From Asterias amurensis (lineage: Eukaryota; Echinodermata; Asteroidea; Forcipulatida; Asteriidae), in assembly GCF_032118995.1 (NCBI RefSeq), contig NC_092656.1:10483761-10547760 (forward strand): a stretch of DNA of 64,000 bases, written 5' to 3'. The translations under genes were made by a program, and so were the position numbers. Below the pieces are notes generated by a model. The model made no database searches and had not been told where the DNA came from. It saw only the letters and a program-made list of their open reading frames with translations. Below are positions 48,383 through 60,100 of the stretch, in pieces. The stretch's first letter is position 1. Every line of letters begins with the position of its first letter.

Positions 48383-48831
48383 TGGACATGTTATGTAGTA
48401 TATCAAAAGGCTGAACTATGAAGTGCTTTGAATGTCAGGAGGTTGATCTTGTATTGAATTCTGAATAGCCAGTACATGTATATAATTGTGTAGGATGGGA
48501 TGGGAGAGAGATGCGACAACATGGATTTTTTTTTTACCTGGTGGTTATCTCACAGCAGCATTTCCGACTGTTTCAGGGGTTGACCCAGTACATGCACTAG
48601 TATGATGCAGCTCGACGCGGCAGGGGATTCTGCCCCTCATTATGGAGAACCGTGTACAAACTTCTTCTGATAGCGCCCTCTGTTGAATCCACCTCCTCCA
48701 GCCCATGTTAACATCCCATTCTGGGGGCAGAATATCCAGTGGACATGAAACAGTTTAGGGGATACGGTCGCCCCCACCCCTCCCCAACCTATTTTTACTC
48801 CAAGTTCCGAGAATACAACCCCAAATTACTC
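48383..48831. other. Intergenic stretch, nothing recognised
   Basis: Holds C-rich, unstructured sequence near 48,770 and no open frame of note. Nothing else was seen. Confidence 0.35.
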
Positions 48832-49204
48832 TTAAAGCCATTACATGTATACACTTCCGGTACAGAGAAAAAATCACAGATTTACAAGTAATTTACAGGG
48901 TTAACAGAAGGTAATGGTGAAAGACTTCTCTTGAAATATTATTCCATGAAATGCTTTACTTTTTGAGAAAACATTATAAAAATATCAATTCTCGATAGCG
49001 AGAATTACGGATTTATTTTAAACACATGTCATGACACGGCGAAACGCGCGAAAGCAAGAGTGGGTTTTCCCGTTATTTTCTCCCGACTCCGATGACCGAT
49101 TGAGCCTAAATTTTCACAGGTTTGTTATTTTATATAGAAGTTGTGATACACGAAGTGTGGGACTTGGACAATACTGTTTACCGTAAGTGTATAATGGCTT
49201 TAAA
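48832..49204 (+). mobile_element. MITE family C, full copy (373 bp)
   Basis: The left end TTAAAGCCATTACATGTATA with CACTT is inverted at the right end as AAGTGTATAATGGCTTTAA, a TIR of about 19 bp with one internal gap. Internal landmarks CACAGATTTACAAGTAATTT, CTTCTCTTGAAATATTATTC and ATTCTCGATAGCGAGAATTA (a perfect small hairpin) tie it to the copies at 39,260 and 55,804. Its right part (CCGATTGAGCCTAAATTTTC and ACAGGTTTGTTATTTTAT) is also close to family A, so A and C may share an ancestor. Confidence 0.75.
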
Positions 49205-50419
49205 ACAAACTGCCACCAGGAAGCCCTTAAAAACTTTCAAATTTCAGCCACAGTACTCTTCCTTCATGATAATCTTGGCACAAGACGTCGGTGATCGAAA
49301 GTGGATAGTATACTGCTCACTCATTGTACATGTAGATCGTTATAGGGAGCTCTTTCAACTGAAAACACAGTTCTCTTTGTATCCACTATCTATCACTGAC
49401 GTTTTGAGCCAAGACTACCTCCATAACAGATTCATTCATTTTTACAACATTGGTAAAGGGATTAATAGTGAGTTTATTCAATGCCCTTCTAAGGGGGCAA
49501 ACATTCTCATTACAAAATGTTGAGTTTACAGTTTACAAATTACACACAGGGTAACTTTATAAACTAGCAATGGAATTGCTCTATATATTATTCTCTGTAT
49601 GCACATGTTTTGTCGCGAGTGTTGTTTTTTCTCCATTATTTTACACAACATTTTTCATCTTGTAACGAAAACAACTCATATTTGGCCTTTTGAGACTGGT
49701 GTTGCGATAATAATTCACTGTGTTTTCAAACAAATTACAGCTTTTAAATATCAAAATCGAGGATTTCCAAGTAAGCTTCGCTTCAAAACAGCAGTGTTTT
49801 TTTAAGGCCTTACTTAAGAAAAAATAGAGGAAAAACTTTTACAATACTCCACTGCCAGTTTTACACTCAATATGACAAAAAAAACTATATTCTCTGTCAT
49901 GAAGTATGAACCAGGATTTAACACAGGGGGACACTGACTCCCAAAATGGCACAACCACGATTTGTGCAATGGTGACAGAAAACGAATTTGGTCAATATTC
50001 CGAGAACACATGTAACATGAATATTCAAGTCCCTGTAAATACAAAAGATTAATACAACAAGACATTCTTAACCAATGAAAAGTATTCAATGATACAAGTT
50101 CACCATCAAAACTTTTAACGAGGCATAAACTTTTTTTGCGATGCTACATCTTAACTATTGAAGTACAAAATATTAGAAGAAAAACAAAAACAAAAACATT
50201 GCTTGAAAACATTGTTCAAAAAACAGACGAGTTGTCAGGTAAACCCACGAAACTATTCAAGACTTAAATAATGTATAAAATCTCTGATTAAAATTAGACT
50301 TGTCTACCATTGTCATCACCAAACCCAATATGCTATTGTCGATTTAGAAATAAATAAAGTCTGGTACAATGAATTGCTCAGTCACAAGTAACAGCTCACA
50401 TTTGAATTCCTCAGAATAT
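49205..50419. other. Intergenic stretch, nothing firmly recognised
   Basis: A 133-codon plus-strand frame at 49,122-49,523 starts inside the MITE and has no known domain, so I do not call it. Part of this stretch may be 3' untranslated sequence of the minus-strand PDI gene. I saw no canonical AATAAA on the minus strand between 49,800 and the stop codon at 50,975. Confidence 0.4.
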
Positions 50420-50656
50420 GGGGCGTTCGTTAAGCTTCCCTAGGTTGACCCCGGTCTGCCCCCGAAACATTCGAATAGCTTTGACGTTATTCTAGGGGCT
50501 CACCCAGGTAAGTTCCCAGTGCCCGGCTTGTGGAATTGGTCACTTGGGGCATGACGTCATTACAAGAGGGCGAGTGTGATCGTTCGATTAGCTCTTGCAG
50601 GGGATCACCCGAGTGAGCACTGCCGGGTAGACACAGAGAAGCTAATCGAACGCACT
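50420..50656. mobile_element. Foldback element (~237 bp) downstream of the PDI gene
   Basis: The left end GGGCGTTCGTTAAGCTTCCC is inverted imperfectly at the right end as GAAGCTAATCGAACGCAC. A second inner palindrome (50,580-50,656) pairs CGTTCGATTAGCTCTTGC with the same right arm. It has no coding capacity. Confidence 0.7.
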
Positions 50657-50974
50657 CTAATATAGACAGTTGCCATGTCAAATGGTTTGGGACATGGCAT
50701 AGCAACTTCAAGTTTTACCGACAAGATAAATCAGTCCTTGACAAAAGCACCACAATGTTCAGCTGGAGAAGTCTACTTTGCCATGCGTGAAATTAAAAAG
50801 AAAAAAATATTGACTATCGTCGAGGTTCGTTCCCAAATGAACAAAAAAACAATAAAGCGAACCCCAGCTCTCTATAAGGGTGGTTTCGTTGTATGACATT
50901 TAAAAGTCCACGGTTTCACCAATGAACCAAAAAATTAAATACATTTTCTTCCTAAATGGCCCCCCGCTTCAATC

Positions 50975-51125
50975 TTATAACTCATCTGGTTTCTTGCCGC
51001 CCAACTTGACCGGCTTTGTGGACTCTTTCTTGATGAATTTTATAAAGTCGTCGACCTCACGGCCTCCTTGATACTTGCGAGGGTTGTTTTTGTCATTGGC
51101 AGGTGCCCAGTATATGGTGGGGAAC
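50975..51125 (-). CDS. PDIA3: PDIA3 exon 12 (C-terminus, PDEL retrieval signal)
   Basis: Encodes [20 protein letters not shown], then [15 protein letters not shown] and [13 protein letters not shown] followed by TAA. Acceptor CCAG|GTTCC. The cis-proline lies in GFPT. Confidence 0.95.
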
Positions 51126-54100
51126 CTGGAAAAGAAAAACACAAACAAAGGAATAATGAGGGGTTAATAATACTCTTGAAAAAAAAGGTAGCAGAATGGG
51201 GGTTCGAATCCAGGTTATGACACTTGTGCCCTTGAGCAAGGCACTTAACCATAATTGCTAGGTAAAAAGTTGGGAAGGTTAGGGTTAAGTCCACCAGTCA
51301 GGCTCCTAATGGATGCTACCCATGCCAACATCCTCAAAGACTGTGAAGGGGGGTAACCCTTTTTCTGCCCTAGAAGTAGGTGGCAACACTCATTGGTAAA
51401 AGTTTATTTGGGTCGATAGCCCAAACCAGTTAAAGTGTAGTGTTCTAAGAAATGTTTAAGGAAGCCTTTCACATGACACACTATCTCTCTTTTGGACTGT
51501 TGGAAAAAGGCATCCAACAGGCATTTCTCAACTTAATTGTTAGTGGTGCGCTATTTTCCACATCAAATAGCCGCCACGATTCCTTTGTCGCGCGATTTGT
51601 TTGACCCCGCGTTCAGAAATTTGGCCTGGACCATTCTGGAGAATAACCCAGTTCACCATGTTTTAATGTGAGGTAAGAGATTGGTTATATTTTTGTTGTG
51701 TTTCCTATGGACTGCAGCTATTAGAAAACTGTAATATCTATATATTTGAGATCTTCCTTTATTGGCTGTTTAACAATGAGTCAGTCATGACGCTCAATGA
51801 CAAAACTACAAGGGATAAAACTGACAATGATATGATGGTAGGTTTCTTACCCTGAAACAGCATACTGCCCTGGTGAGTCGTTGGCAGTGGCGTCCATCTT
51901 AGCAATTGTTACATGTTCAACATCCTTCAACTGTGAAAACAAAGCAAAATGCAGAAATAACGTTACTCGAATGTAAGAAACAAAATTAAACCTGGGTGCA
52001 ATTTCATAAAGCTGTAAAAAAGAAAACTCTGCGTAGCAAATTTCTTGGCTAAGCAAGAAATGACCAGGGGAACAGTCACAGCAATGATTAACAGAGTGGT
52101 ATTTTTGCTGGTAGCTTATTTTTGTTTAAAAGCGTTTTGAAAAACGTAACAAAAAACGAAATTAAAACACACATTATAGGAAGCCTGAGCAATGAAATGT
52201 CCACGTACTCAGACAATTAAAAAGGAAAGACGAACAGTCTATACAGGGTTGAAAACCGACCTATAAGAAATTCAACTGAAAAACACTTTTTTTTCTTTTT
52301 ATTTTTTACAAAAGGTAATGCTGGCAAAATAGCTAAGGGGAAGGTGCATTACTTTCAAACGTTTTCTTGGGATGGCATCAATTTATAAAGCAATGAAAAA
52401 CACAATGGTGGTATTAAATGGTTAGAGATCAATCTGCTTAATGTACTTGTTGACATTTTAAACCAAGAAAGCTCGCTCAAACTTCCTGCGATAGAGAATG
52501 CAATACAGATTTTCACGTCACATGGCTGTTTTTGCAGCGAATGTTTTGCAGAAAAGTTGCATTACTTTCAAATGTTTTCTTGGGATGTCATCAATTTATA
52601 TAGCAATGAAAAACACAATGGTGGTATTAAATGGTTAGAGATCAATCTGCTTAATGTACTTGTTGACATTTTAAACCAAGAAAGCTCGCTCAAACTTCCT
52701 GCGATAGAGAATGCAATACAGATTTTCACGTCACATGGCTGTTTTTGCAGCGAATGTTTTGCAGAAAAGTTGCGTTACTTTTAAATGTTTTCTTGGGATG
52801 TCATCAATTTATATAGCAATTAAAAACACAATGGTGGTATTAAATTGTTAGAGATCAATCTGCTTAATGTACTTGTTGACATTTTCAACCAAGAAAGCTC
52901 GCTCAAACTTCCTGCGATAGAGAATGCAATACAGATTTTCACGTCACATGGCTGTTTTTGCAGCGAATGTTTTGCAGAAAAGTTGAGCACGTGTCAACTG
53001 AAGCACAATATTCATACCGAATTTGTGACGTCAACATTCGTATCGCACACGCAGTATGAACCAGGCTTATAATGACTATGCAAGTTTGCCAAAAAGATTT
53101 GAAATTCCTTCTAACCTTCTCTCCAAGTTCATTGTATTTTGGCTCCAAGTTTTTACAGTGACCACACCACGGTGCGTAGAACTCAATCAAGACGTCTTTC
53201 GTTTCATCCATGACGATGTCTTTAAAGTTGTTGCCAACGACCACCTTCACCGGGCCATCATTGGGTTCCGGTATCGGCTCGCTCTTCAAGTGGTTTGGGA
53301 TCTCGCCTGCCACAAACTTGGCCACGAACGCGTCTAAAGCCTTGCCATCGGTACTGCAGGGGCAGAAAGAGAATCAAGATTAAAGAACTTGTGAAAATGA
53401 AAAGGCAAGATGCGCCGCGTCCAGCCGTCGATTTCACAAAACTCTTCCTAACTTAAGACTCGGACGTTAGGATGAGTCCCAACCCTGCAGTGTAGCATGC
53501 AGACCTTACGATAAATCCTAAGTTAGGTCAGGTTACTTCATCCTAACTCGAGATAAGACGAGTCCCAACTCTTTGTAAAATTGGCGGATGGTGTAAGATC
53601 TGAAACTTTACTTAGGCTACGGAGCCGTAATCGTATAGCCGTAATCGGTGATTGGAGCCATATGACCCATAGCGGGTACATACAAGAACAAAAACCAAGC
53701 AAGCGAAGCACAGTGTGCATGAAAAAGCATGCCTGCAGAAGCACACAAAAGATGCCATGGTTTTCCATGCATACCTGGCTTCGCTTGATTGCTTTGTTTA
53801 CATTGTATACGCACTATGAGTCACGAAACTTTAGTCGCCGATTGTATCTTTTGTTTCAATGCCCCTGGGCTCATTTCACAAAGAGCTAAGATTGACCTTA
53901 AGTGGGAATCGATCTTAATTGCTGAGGAAAGTGTGATATCGCAGTACAAATCACTATGGTACGGCTGACCAGATGGTCTCCAAGGTAAAATTAATTTTTC
54001 GGAATGCGCTCAATTTCCAATACAAACATAAAATACCTCCTAATGAAGTGGAGAAAAAAATACAGTGCCCTATTGTGCGTCTTACGTGAATTCTTCCTCC

Positions 54101-57100
54101 ATCTTGAACTTGTCTCCGTCCGGTCCCCAGGCAGCCACGTTAACCGCGTCGGAATCGACCGCAAAGCCCAACCCATCCATCTCACGTGCAAACTCTGCTT
54201 TGGAAGCGATGGCAAACGTCAGTTCATTGTATTTCTTGGCGATTTTCATTACTCTAAAAGAAAAAGGTTTTTCAGAAGACGAAATCAATAATCATGCTGC
54301 AAAAAAGGGGAAAAAATCCAGAAAAACAACAAAATTAACAAAAAAAGAACTTCAAACTTGATAAGAAATAACAATTAAACCCATCAAAAAAATAGTTTTT
54401 GTTACTCTCTTTTTTAACAAATAGTCAATACGAAAACAACAGAATTGTAATACATGTGTAATCCTACTCATTTTAATTATTACTATTATATTAATAATAA
54501 TAATAACAATAATATTAAGTATTGTGCGCCAAATCACTGTCAAGAGACTAACATGATTAAGGCGCAGAGCAGAGAAAACGTAAACAAAACAAATTGTGAA
54601 ACAAAAATAGACTCACCTATTACGGAAGTAGTTGGTTCCTGTAAACAAAACAACAGGGATAACAGTCAATAATGGCTACACAATAAATATATACCCATGC
54701 AATCTCGTCCTTTATGTAAATATTTACGTCTCATGTTACCCCTCCTACTGTCTGAACACTGAATATTCTCAAATGTTGAATAATAAATCAAATCTAATAT
54801 AGACGATGTCACCTGTGACATCACGTGTTTACAAAAGGGCCATCAAGCCTGGACTTCTTGCAGGCAAGATTTGTACACAGCTCAATGGAAGAAAACATCA
54901 AATCTTATATTTTATGGAAATTGCACTGTCCAATTCTTATCAACTTTTGGTATGATGAAAAGGGGCACATCTCAAAACTTGTCCAGCGTTTACTTTCATA
55001 TCTCTTGGATTTATGTGGAAATTATGACACAAAATGTCAACTTTCCCATATGACCAGTGTAATATCTTGCCTGCCAGACTAGCCAAAGAATGCACAAGGT
55101 CACACTTATTGTAATCAAAGGTCAAATGTATGTACTCAGTGCAGTTAACCCTCCTACTGTCTGGCCATTAAACATAATCTAAAGTGGTAATGAATAATTA
55201 TACTCTGCCAGCCTGCAATACAGAAAACAATGTTGTGAATATCATTACATAGTCAACCTTCCTACCGTCTTTGGCAAAAACATACAAAAAAAGCAAACCT
55301 GCAATACAAAATATCATGTAGTAAATATTATTATTTTAAACCAGAACATACCTTTGGGGTTCTTTTCATAGTCGACCTTGAAGTAAGCTACCACGACAGG
55401 CTTTTTAAACAGATCCTTGTTGTCAGCTTTCATTACTCCACACATACCCAATCTATTTGTTGTTTTCAAATGAGAGAAAATCATATTGATGGCAACCATT
55501 ACAAAAAGTGCACTGATACAAAGTTGTTTTTATCAAGTATATCAAAGGGGAAAAACCTTTGTTTTTCTAAATTAAACACCATCTTATAGATGTTACAGTC
55601 AGAAACGCTTCTCAGATTCAAATTTTGGGAGATAAAAAAAAAGGATAGATTTTTCCAAAACTACATTACGTGTACTTTGAAGTGAAATAAGTCTCAAAAT
55701 CAGTGCTCAAAATGCTTCCAAAGCTACATTTTCTGCACTCCTAACCAACTAATCTTGACAGAAAATAATTTTAAGAGTGATTACCAATCAGATGTACCTT
55801 ACCTTTAAAGGGTATGTACTTTTTCCTAACAAAAAACACAATGTCCACAGATTTACATTAAACTTACACAGTTTGAAGATTATGACAATAGAAAGCTTCC
55901 CTTGAAATTTTACTTACTGAGGTTCTGTAGTTTTTCAGATATGAGTAAAAGTTATAATTTTCGTCTCAGTTTTAGCATGTAAAAACGTGTTAACCAGTTA
56001 TGCTATGGTTTTGGTATAATATCATAACTGGTTAAGGGGATTTTACATGCTAAAAAAGTTTTGGTCTCATGAGACCAAAACTATTTTGTGACTTGTTTTA
56101 CTCATTTCTCCAAAACTACACAACCATAGTTAGTAAAATTTGAAGGGAAGCTTTCCACTATCATTATCTTCAAACCCTGTAAGTTTAATGTAAATCTGTG
56201 GATATTTTGAAAAAGTACCAGAATCCTTTAAACATGCTTTCCAAAAATCTGAATGCGTGTGCACATGCTGTGTAATGAGTACAAGTGAAGCTCCGACAAG
56301 TATTGATGTTCACGTAACAAGTTCAAAGATTTGACCGGCAGATTGCTATTTTTATTGCATGTCCAAAGCAAATAAACAACATAATGATAGTTCATTTTCT
56401 TCCGACTGTGAATACAATTCTGTTTTTTTTCCCCAAAATCTCTTTGAAGGAGTGCGAGAATGCAACTGCTCTCCTTACCATAGTATTGTCTGGATCTACC
56501 TCAAAGCAGATATCGACCCCTTGCACGTATGTCACACGCGGCGACTCTGCCACGCTCACCGCCTAAAATGCGCACTTCACAGTATAACGCACAGTGACAT
56601 AGCCCACCAATATGGCACATCCAAGATAATTCTGATGATGATGTCAGGTGAATTGGGTCACTACACACACTGCCATGATTGCATTCTGCTGGTTCTATTT
56701 GTATACATTACAGCTTATTCTGTTGAACTCGATAAGAGATGATGGTGGGCAAATAAAAGCCAGTTCATGTGTTTGCTGCAACTCAATACAATCATTGATC
56801 AGACCAAAACTGGCACACTTTATTGGTGTCAAATTCATCCCAGGAAGTTGTTTAAACTCACCCGTTGATTTCAGCAAATTTCTCAATATTCGACTTGGTA
56901 ACGGCTTCTGTCATTTGCAGAATGCCCTCTTCAAATTTGTTTTTCAGAAACCTTGGTCGGAAAAGGGCTACGGCACTGTAAGAGAGAAAGGGTTCAGTAA
57001 GGGTAAACATAAATGAAAACAGGAAACAAATTAATTTTGAAAGCGAGTAAAGAAATTCAGAAGATAACCTCAGTCGATAGCAGTTGTGATAGACAAGGGA

Positions 57101-60100
57101 TGGGCAAAACACCTGGGTTTCTTGGACTGTAACGCCCCAGGTCAGAATCAGGCACTTATTGAAGTGAAGTTGCATAAAAAGTGAAGACCACAGAACATTC
57201 ACCAACGTGATGTGATTATATCTCATAGACGAAAATTAGGTGTTACTTCAAAGGTCTTTTTCGTGTCTATTTGATGAGCAAATAAAACCAGCATTGGCAG
57301 GAAGTTCAAAGCATAATGATCATTCTTTTGAATTGCACTAATGAAGAGTCGGTATTACTAATTTTTTTATTTTTCAATGTATCCTATTGAAGATTTTGAC
57401 TTTCTGCCTCAGAGTTCTCGTGTTTTGGCATGTCATGGGGTGCTGGCAAGTGTTGTTGAAATTGACTTGTTTTATTGAGAGTAATTTCCAAGTGATTGGA
57501 GATGATATTCTTATCTAAGGATTGAAGCGAACAATACTTAATGCGAATCTTATACTTACTCAGAGAAACCATAATTCTTGCTGACAGCTTCCGATAGAGT
57601 ATAAACAAATTTGTAGTTCTCGTGAAGTTTACCAGCCGCTTGAACAAACGCTGCCTTTTCATTGTTGTCCTTAGAAAAGAATCCTAGAAAAGAATCAAGC
57701 TGAATTGTCAGTTTTGGGCAGGATGATTCTCAAAAAATGTTTAGGCTCTACAGTTAATACAGGAACACATGGATGATGCACCCTAGGCTATAGAAGCATT
57801 TGTTATGAAGTGAATAGACCGATCCAGTAAGCTCCGCCCACGACGCACGTGTGAGCAAGAACGCGTGTGGTTCTCCAAACCTTTCTGCACAACTCTGCCG
57901 TGCGCACCAAGCATACACGCACGCATGTCGGACCTTATTTGTCGGACCTTCGCTGCGTTGTGATTGGTCAATACGCAACGGGTGGAGCTTAATGGATCGG
58001 TCTATTCATGGTTGGAAAGATGCTTTAGGAGTAGAATATAATGTTTCTCACAAATATCACTCAAAATTTTGGAGTTTTCCGTTTACTAAGTGATCTAGTG
58101 TCAAGGTCCATAATTTTCTGGAGGCAAAATTGTGTCATACAGGCTAGATTAAAATGAAAAAGCTTTCAAAATGATAACAAAATAGTACTAAGCTTGGGCG
58201 ATATCACGATATTATCGAATATCGCGATATTAATTGGGACACAATTTCGATATCGGATGGATTTGGTTTTAATCGAAATATTGATATATCGCGATATATC
58301 GATATATCGATTAGACATCGCAATGTATTTGCTATCTGAGACATCTTGCACCCCATAGGTTTGGAGTAAAACCAGAAGAATGGGTCATTAGAACACACAC
58401 ATCTCTCTTATTGCTAGGATTGTCTCTTCTACAACTTTCACTTGGATTTTTCAGACTGATGATGTCAAATTTCATTAATCGCGATTATATCGAATATCGC
58501 GATATATTGTCGGCGATATACATGTATCGTGAATAAAATAAATTGATATCGCCCAAGCTTAAATAGTGCTACTAAATATTATATGTCTTCCCTAGCATCC
58601 TAGTGTGATAAAGATTATGTTTCGTCCGGAGAAAATTTGGAGGCAAAGGAAAACTTTGTTGGAAAATACAATACTTGGTTTTGTTCAAAGCAAGGCAGGG
58701 CCACTCTGCATGGCACTGATCTAAAGTCAGCAGGACTCCAGTCATAGCATTCACTGAGAGTTGTTTATTTATAGCCCATGACATGATCTTACAGCAAAGC
58801 TATGGCGGCCTACTATTAATGCTACTCCATAACAGGCACCTATACAAAGGATAATTGGAGAGTCTACAGGAACATTTCATGGGGCACCAAGGCGATCGCC
58901 AGTACCATAGAGGGCAACCTCTACTGCCTCCATGAAATATCACTAATCAAGTTTTAGATCTGTTTTCAAACCAAATGCCTCACCTGCTATAACAGTAGTT
59001 TCGGTTTTGCTCAAGACTTTTTCCATGTCTGCTACACTGCTAATCTCCTTTGCCAATGGCCCGGCCATTTTTTTCATGTGACTGACGATGCCAGCTTCAA
59101 AAAGAAAGACACAAAGATACTTAATTACACATGGGAGAATAATAATAATAACCAATTCTTATATAGCGCATTTCACAATAACCGTATCAATGCGCTTTAC
59201 ATTAGTGCCCTGGTCATTGGGCCAATAACATCCCTTTTTTAATGTTTCTCTGCTCCCTTGGGAGTATACAACCTGGGCAACAGTTTATATCGCTCCAAAG
59301 GCTTTTTCATTCACAATATCAACCTCTACCCTCGCAGGTACCCATTTATTCCCCTGGGTGAAGAGAAGCAATTATAGTAAAGTATCTTGCTCAAGGACAC
59401 AAGTGTCACGACCGGGATTCGAACCCACACTCCGGTGAATTCGCACCAGAACTTGAACTCGATGCTCTTATAACCACTCGGCCATGACACTCTAGGAGAA
59501 GTCAACTATATGTTTTCTTCACAGACTTTTGCAGATACATTTTCACTTACGCCCTGTTCATTTGGCCTAGTAAATTTTGTGCATACCATGTACACTAAAA
59601 CGTATGTTAAATCCAAGTCTGGCTGGTCAGCACTAACCAGTTAAAAAAATAAAAGACCAGCACTCATGCCGATATTTTTTTGCCGTCAGTGAAAAAAACA
59701 AAATCTGACAATCTTTTTCTTTATTTTATGCAAAACAAGTTTTGCCAAAAAAACAACCACTGCTACAATGACCCCTAAGTCAGACTTATAAACCAACTTT
59801 TATCAAACAAGAATTCCCTGCTTCCACAAGCGCAGATTCCTTGCTTACAGTAAGCAGAGCCATGAAGTTGGGACTAGGTGTTTACGTCATCCAAGTTTTA
59901 AATTTTAACAGAATGTATTGCTGGATGAAACAGCGCTTCAAACAACTGTACCTTCAATTACTCAATACTCACCCGAGTCTCTTGGACCGCTGTAATCAGC
60001 AGAAACGGCTCCATTTCTGAATATTTTGAGGGTGGGGTAGCCAGACACACCATATTTTCCGCATGTATCCTTACCACCACTTTCGTCTGTGCAATCCACC

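Noticed and set aside
49122..49523. 133-codon plus-strand frame.
   Set aside because: It begins within a MITE and no homology was recognised.
52557..53072. Two 75-codon plus-strand frames in PDIA3 intron 10.
   Set aside because: They are copies of the 213-bp tandem repeat read in one frame.
53581..53889. 102-codon plus-strand frame in intron 9.
   Set aside because: It falls on an imperfect palindrome, with an open frame on the other strand as well, and has no domain.
59403..59490. Candidate functional tRNA-Leu on the minus strand.
   Set aside because: It is continuous with a repeat body and lacks a T-run terminator right after the head, so it is best read as a SINE.
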